DNA of 64,000 nt from Mytilus trossulus (Eukaryota > Mollusca > Bivalvia > Mytilida > Mytilidae), in the NCBI RefSeq assembly GCF_036588685.1, contig NC_086382.1:70653999-70717998 (forward strand), in the 5' to 3' direction. The notes under the pieces are model-generated. The model was given only the letters and a program-made list of their open reading frames with translations, was not told the origin of the DNA and searched no databases. Both the position numbers and the translations under genes were made by a program. Below are positions 59,731 to 64,000 of this stretch, one piece after another (position 1 is the stretch's first letter; every line of letters starts with the position of its first letter).

Positions 59731-61698
59731 TATGAAAATCATACGATATTAATTTATTGTTACTTGTTGATATTGAGTATCCATCTTTAAAGATAATATC
59801 AACTAGTATTTGGAATGAATAAAATTTACAAATTTTAGAACATGAAATACATTTGTCTCGCAGTTTTATTGTTGAATAAAAATGCATATATAACAATATT
59901 TTAGCAAAATAAAATAATTTTCTTGTTATTATCTCAAAACTAAATTGTGACCTGTTCTTCTTCCCTTGTGACCGTTACGTTTTATTTCCTGAATTCATCG
60001 AAAGTATCCTACGTAAAATATAGCAAATTGGTTTTATATCTTTAATTTCCTTGTTTGATTAGATTTAGTTAAATATTCTCACACTCAAATACAAGTGCTT
60101 AATATAAATTGTTCAGTAATATTTTATCAGTTGGTCAACTTTCAATAAAACAATGAAATCTTCAGAGGATAACATGTCCATTAATGTAATAAAATAATAA
60201 AACAGATGTAAAATATAATGTACATGTACCATATAATTTCAAATCTCGGTCTATGACATATTTTATAATACTTTCATAGTAAACACCAATACTTAAAGGA
60301 GATCTCATGTGTGATTTTAATGGGAGTTCAAACCTTAAAATGCATTTTATAAGTACCAATCATGTGAAGTGAAAAAAACATTGTGAAGGAAGCGAGACCG
60401 GATGAGTCGGCCATGTGTAAATTTGTACTAAAACGAGCAACACGACGGGTGCCACATATGGAGTCGGATACTAGTATGCTTACCTTCCGAAGCTCAGTGG
60501 TATGTGCAGATTTACTGGTTAAAAGTGACACAAGTGCTTGATGAAGTATGGCAGTGAGAGAACGTAATTTTGTGAGAATTCTGATTCAAATCAAATATCA
60601 AATAACAAAATTAAGTCCAAGAGTTGTGCACAATTATCACCTATTGGTATGTCTACTTTTTATGTAAACTACAGACGAAATTAAAACAACAAATTTAAAT
60701 CTAAACAAAATGGTGTATTTTATACAAATACGTTTAAAAGTTTAAACTATTACTTTATCCAGGAACATACTGTTCCCAGCTTTATCTGACACACGAACGT
60801 TGCCAGTGAATGACGATAAAGATGAGTTGTTAGCTGGCAAATAAGATTTATTTCAAAAGAAAAATAAATGAGTTGTGGAGTTTACTACAAATTCTACAGT
60901 TAAAAAAATGACAATAGATAAAAACAAATATTCCTTACTGGACAGTTTAATCAGATACATATAGACTTGTCAAGTCTCAGGGTGATACTAAGGTCTGTAT
61001 AATAAAGAGCATCATATATTAAGATGACTTAGATGAATATCCGTGTTAGTTTTTTTTTCATCTTGCTCAAATCTATAATCTGAAGTATCATTAGCATATA
61101 CACCCTGTATAACCCCGATACAGATGAAACCGGACGTTGACGCGTTCGAATCGAACACACCGTGTAACATTGAGTTCAGACAGTAAAGAATTGGTACTTT
61201 ACAGAAAATCCAGTATATATTCTTCGGATATTTTGCACCAATATATTCTTTGCCATAATACTCATTACTTATTAAAAGGTTTTTCAAATATCTGACATTT
61301 TTATACACGAACATCAAAAAACGCACGACGATATCAATGATAAAACGTGCTTTGTATTTTTAAATATCCAAAACTTAATGAATCTTGTGCCACATAGGTT
61401 TTTAAACATAGATTTTTGAAAATTTCATAGTTTAAATTAACAAACTTATAAAGATCGTAGGTTTATGTTGTATTTAGAAACAAACAAATACACGTTTTAA
61501 AGTGGCTTTATTTTCATATTGTGTATCGCTTCGTTGTCATTACACTTTTTTACACTGTACGCTTCGTTGTGACAATATTGCGTTTGTCAATGACTTTTGC
61601 ATGTATTAATAATGATTTGATATGATTTTAACCAATAAACATGTTTAAAAAAAGATAATTTACCACTAAAACATACAGAAAGTAACCCATAATATCCG
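59731..61698. other. Non-coding stretch with a repeat fragment and one weak ORF
   Basis: A partial CACGACGGGTGCCACATATG repeat lies at 60438-60500. A minus-strand frame at 61012-61326 (104 residues, opened by GTG; the first ATG comes four codons later) is unrecognised and lacks splice or polyadenylation support. Confidence 0.4.
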
Positions 61699-62150
61699 TT
61701 GTTCCCACAAGATAGTTATTTCGTTCCCTCAAGATACTATGTCGTTCCCACAAGATAGTTATCTCGTTCCCACAAGATGCTATGTCGTTCCCTCAAGATA
61801 CAATGTTGATTCCTCAAGATGTTATGTTGTTCCCACAAGATAGTTATCTCGTTCCCTCAAGATAGTTATCTCGTTCCCTCAACATAGCAATAAAATTATA
61901 TTAATATATTCTTTACATAGTATCTTGAGGGAACGACATAGCATCTTGAGGGAATAACATAACATCTTGAGGAAACGACATAGTATCTTGAGGGAACTAC
62001 ATAATATCTTGAGGGAACGACATATCATCTTGAAGGAACGACATATCCTCTTGAGGGAACGAGATAACTATCTTGTGGGAACGACATAGTATCTTGAGGG
62101 GACGAGATAACTATCTTGTGGGAACGACATAGTATCATGAGGAAACAACA
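61699..62150. repeat. Head-to-head palindromic array of about 21-bp units
   Basis: The left arm (61699-61889) has about nine units of the type TCGTTCCCTCAAGATACTATG or TCGTTCCCACAAGATAGTTATC. The right arm (61916-62150) has about eleven units in reverse complement (CATAGTATCTTGAGGGAACGA). A 26-bp AT-rich spacer separates them. The arms could form a stem of nearly 200 bp. Each arm contains both unit types. Non-coding. Confidence 0.9.
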
Positions 62151-62728
62151 TATTTTTTTCTCTTTCATGGCCGTATTCTGCCACCGTTCGAAAGTGTAAA
62201 TTGGTAGGACAGTATAATTACTCGACAGATGCAAATATCATAGGCTGAGCATATACAGATAAACAAGTCCGATTTATAATGTCATTTTGATAGCATTTTT
62301 GAAACGGATAACCATACGACATTCAATGTATATGGTTACAGCACTGTCCCAGGTTAGGGGGTGTCACGGAATGGAATTTCCTTTATGGGCGTTTTTCAAT
62401 AAAAGCGTATTTTTCAGACCTAAAATAATGGAAAATCAACTTGTCCAAATTTTAATTTCAAGAGTTATTTTGAATACCTCTATAATAGACCTGTTTGTAA
62501 ACAAAAAGTGCAATCTTAAATATTCTTTTAAATGATATTATTTTCATAATTTGTGTACTTCTTCCAAACACACATATTTTTTGCAATTTTAAATGTTTCC
62601 GATAGACATTCTAGTTTGTTTACTTTAAATACTAGACAAATATCATTTTTTTCTGAATTGGAAAACCATTTTTATCGATTAAGATTAGACAGTAAATTTT
62701 GTACTTCACACATGAAGGTTCAACTCAT
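62151..62728. other. Non-coding AT-rich stretch
   Basis: No gene or clear repeat seen. Confidence 0.4.
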
Positions 62729-62995
62729 GTTACGTAGTGGACATTTTGATGCGTTTCGTAATGGACAAAACCGTTTCGTAGTGGACAAAAAGTTTCGTAG
62801 TTGAGATCAACCCTATTATATGTTAATAACAACATAATAAAAATTGCATGAAGCTAACCCTTGTTATTTGTTTTGCACGAATATAATTGAAAAAAAGATT
62901 AAAAAAAGACTGCATGGTAGTGGTAGTGTCCACTACGAAACGTTTTTCTCCCATTCTTGTTTCGTAGGGGACCGTTTCGTAAGGGACGTATTCGC
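62729..62995. repeat. Cluster of CGTTTCGTAGTGGAC motifs in both orientations
   Basis: TTACGTAGTGGACATTTTG, CGTTTCGTAATGGACAAAA, CGTTTCGTAGTGGACAAAA and GTTTCGTAGTTGAG lie at 62729-62804. GTCCACTACGAAACG follows in reverse near 62929, then TTTCGTAGGGGACC and GTTTCGTAAGGGACG. It looks like a small foldback element with tandem ends. Confidence 0.65.
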
Positions 62996-63129
62996 ATGTT
63001 TTATTTTTTCCCCACAATCCCTATATTGCAATAGTAACAAGACTGATTGTATTCATCAAAGAATTTATCAAACGGTACACTGATATTTTTTTCATAATTT
63101 TAAAACTGTACGGGTTTTTTCTTTGTATC

Positions 63130-63490
63130 ATGTTGTGCTGTAACAGCAGTGCCCAAGATTAAGGAGAGGGTTGAGGGCTCACTGGTTAAATCCCGCATCA
63201 TTATTATTGTGTCTGCCCAACGTCAGGCACCTGTAGTACATTTGTTGTATAGATCTATTTTTTGTAAATGGATAATTCATAAGTTATAAATGTATCACTG
63301 TTAGGTTTCCCGTTTTAAATTTTTCATATATTTTTTTTATTTCGGGGCCTTTTATAGCCGACAATACGGTTTTCCTCATTGTTCAATGCTGTACGTTGGA
63401 TCATAACAATTGCTTTATACACACACTTCATTTAAACTTTGATGGAAAGTTGTATAACCTGTCATCACACTACATCTACAAATTTTGTAT
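63130..63490 (+). repeat. Dispersed mussel repeats (two families adjoining)
   Basis: The first part reads GGAGAGGGTTGAGGGCTCAC and TGTCTGCCCAACGTCAGGCA. The second reads GGGGCCTTTTATAGCCGACA, TTCCTCATTGTTCAATGCTG and CATCACACTACATCTACAAA, a diverged copy of the family at 33022. An A-rich tract follows at 63488-63531. Confidence 0.6.
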
Positions 63491-63531
63491 GTAAAAAAAA
63501 AAAAAAAAAAAAGCAAGAAAGAAAAAAAAAA

Positions 63532-64000
63532 CAGTTTGACTGTCATCTAAGGCATTTGGCAAACTAGGCCACGTTCAACGAGCTGATATGGGTGCTTTTT
63601 ATAGGCGAATTTGGAACAACATCGGCATTTAGAAGAGCATCTAATTGTGAAAAGTACGAGTCATCAAAGTTGTATTGGCTGTGCTATACTTTTGAAACTT
63701 TATTTGCTTTAAAATATATTTTTTAACAGTCTATTTCATCTGGAATAACGTTGAAATCTAAAAAAAAATCAATAAAAACATTTTTTTCGGATGTCCGCTA
63801 GTTTGAAATTGCAATTTTGGCTTTAAACGACTTTTTTTTTTTAAGTTCAACTACTTTGATTAAATTTACAAATAAAAAAATACAATACAATATAGGTAAA
63901 GGGTCGCCGATGCCATCTCGAATACCTTAATAAGAAAGTGATTTGTGACGGTTTTTGTCAACGAACTGTACAGTGATTAATTAAAAACGCACAACGAACT
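63532..64000. other. Non-coding stretch at window end
   Basis: No gene or repeat recognised. Confidence 0.35.

Noticed and set aside
61125..61165. GTTCGAATC word resembling a tRNA B-box
   Set aside because: No A-box or acceptor stem around it.
61012..61326. 104-residue minus-strand ORF
   Set aside because: Opened by GTG, unrecognised, and without polyadenylation or splice support; possible but not supportable from sequence alone.

Overview
This window looks like nuclear DNA of a bivalve mollusc, most probably a mussel close to Mytilus. It is AT-rich and gene-poor, with split genes that have GT-AG introns. It is crowded with repeats I recognise from mussel sequence: pearl-like non-autonomous elements with about 160-190 bp core monomers, a GC-ended MITE with GTGGCGGATCC-type termini, the family ending in ACCACATCTTCTT, and 3' fragments of non-LTR retrotransposons. 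There are no prokaryotic operons, CRISPR arrays, rRNA or convincing tRNA genes. Coordinates of exons and repeats were read by eye, and family names rest on recall, not on a search.

Layout. 1-10 kb: AT-rich non-coding DNA with several MITEs, probably an intron of the minus-strand gene whose transmembrane exon is at 9950-10214. That exon resembles the N-terminus of synaptotagmin-7, and its 5' half with the splice acceptor is repeated twice more just upstream. 12.2-14.4 kb: a 2.2 kb element bounded by 456-bp direct repeats that differ at one base by my reading. 14.9-23.4 kb: a dense block of pearl-like elements, including one inserted inside another. 24-38 kb: mostly non-coding, with dispersed repeats, a second copy of the palindrome-headed element (31.9-32.7 kb), a multi-hairpin element and a 30-bp minisatellite. 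38.6-48.3 kb: four separate 3' remnants of non-LTR retrotransposons (one ending in 30 exact ATTGT units, one split by a hairpin MITE), a TRIM-like B-box gene broken by a stop and a frameshift, and a 29-copy array of a 50-bp unit. 48.8-50.2 kb: a short unrecognised ORF and, on the same strand, an intact, highly divergent histone H4 variant. 51.3-53.1 kb: a satellite with a roughly 47-bp unit. 53.6-58.6 kb: a complete three-exon gene for a 176-residue four-transmembrane protein. 58.6-64 kb: non-coding, with a head-to-head palindromic array at 61.7-62.15 kb.

The genes do not form a pathway. The most interesting items are the H4 variant (fold kept; tail and some contact residues replaced; polyadenylation signal overlapping the stop codon), the repeated synaptotagmin-like exon, the matched base changes in the terminal palindrome of two copies of one repeat family, and the large palindromic array.
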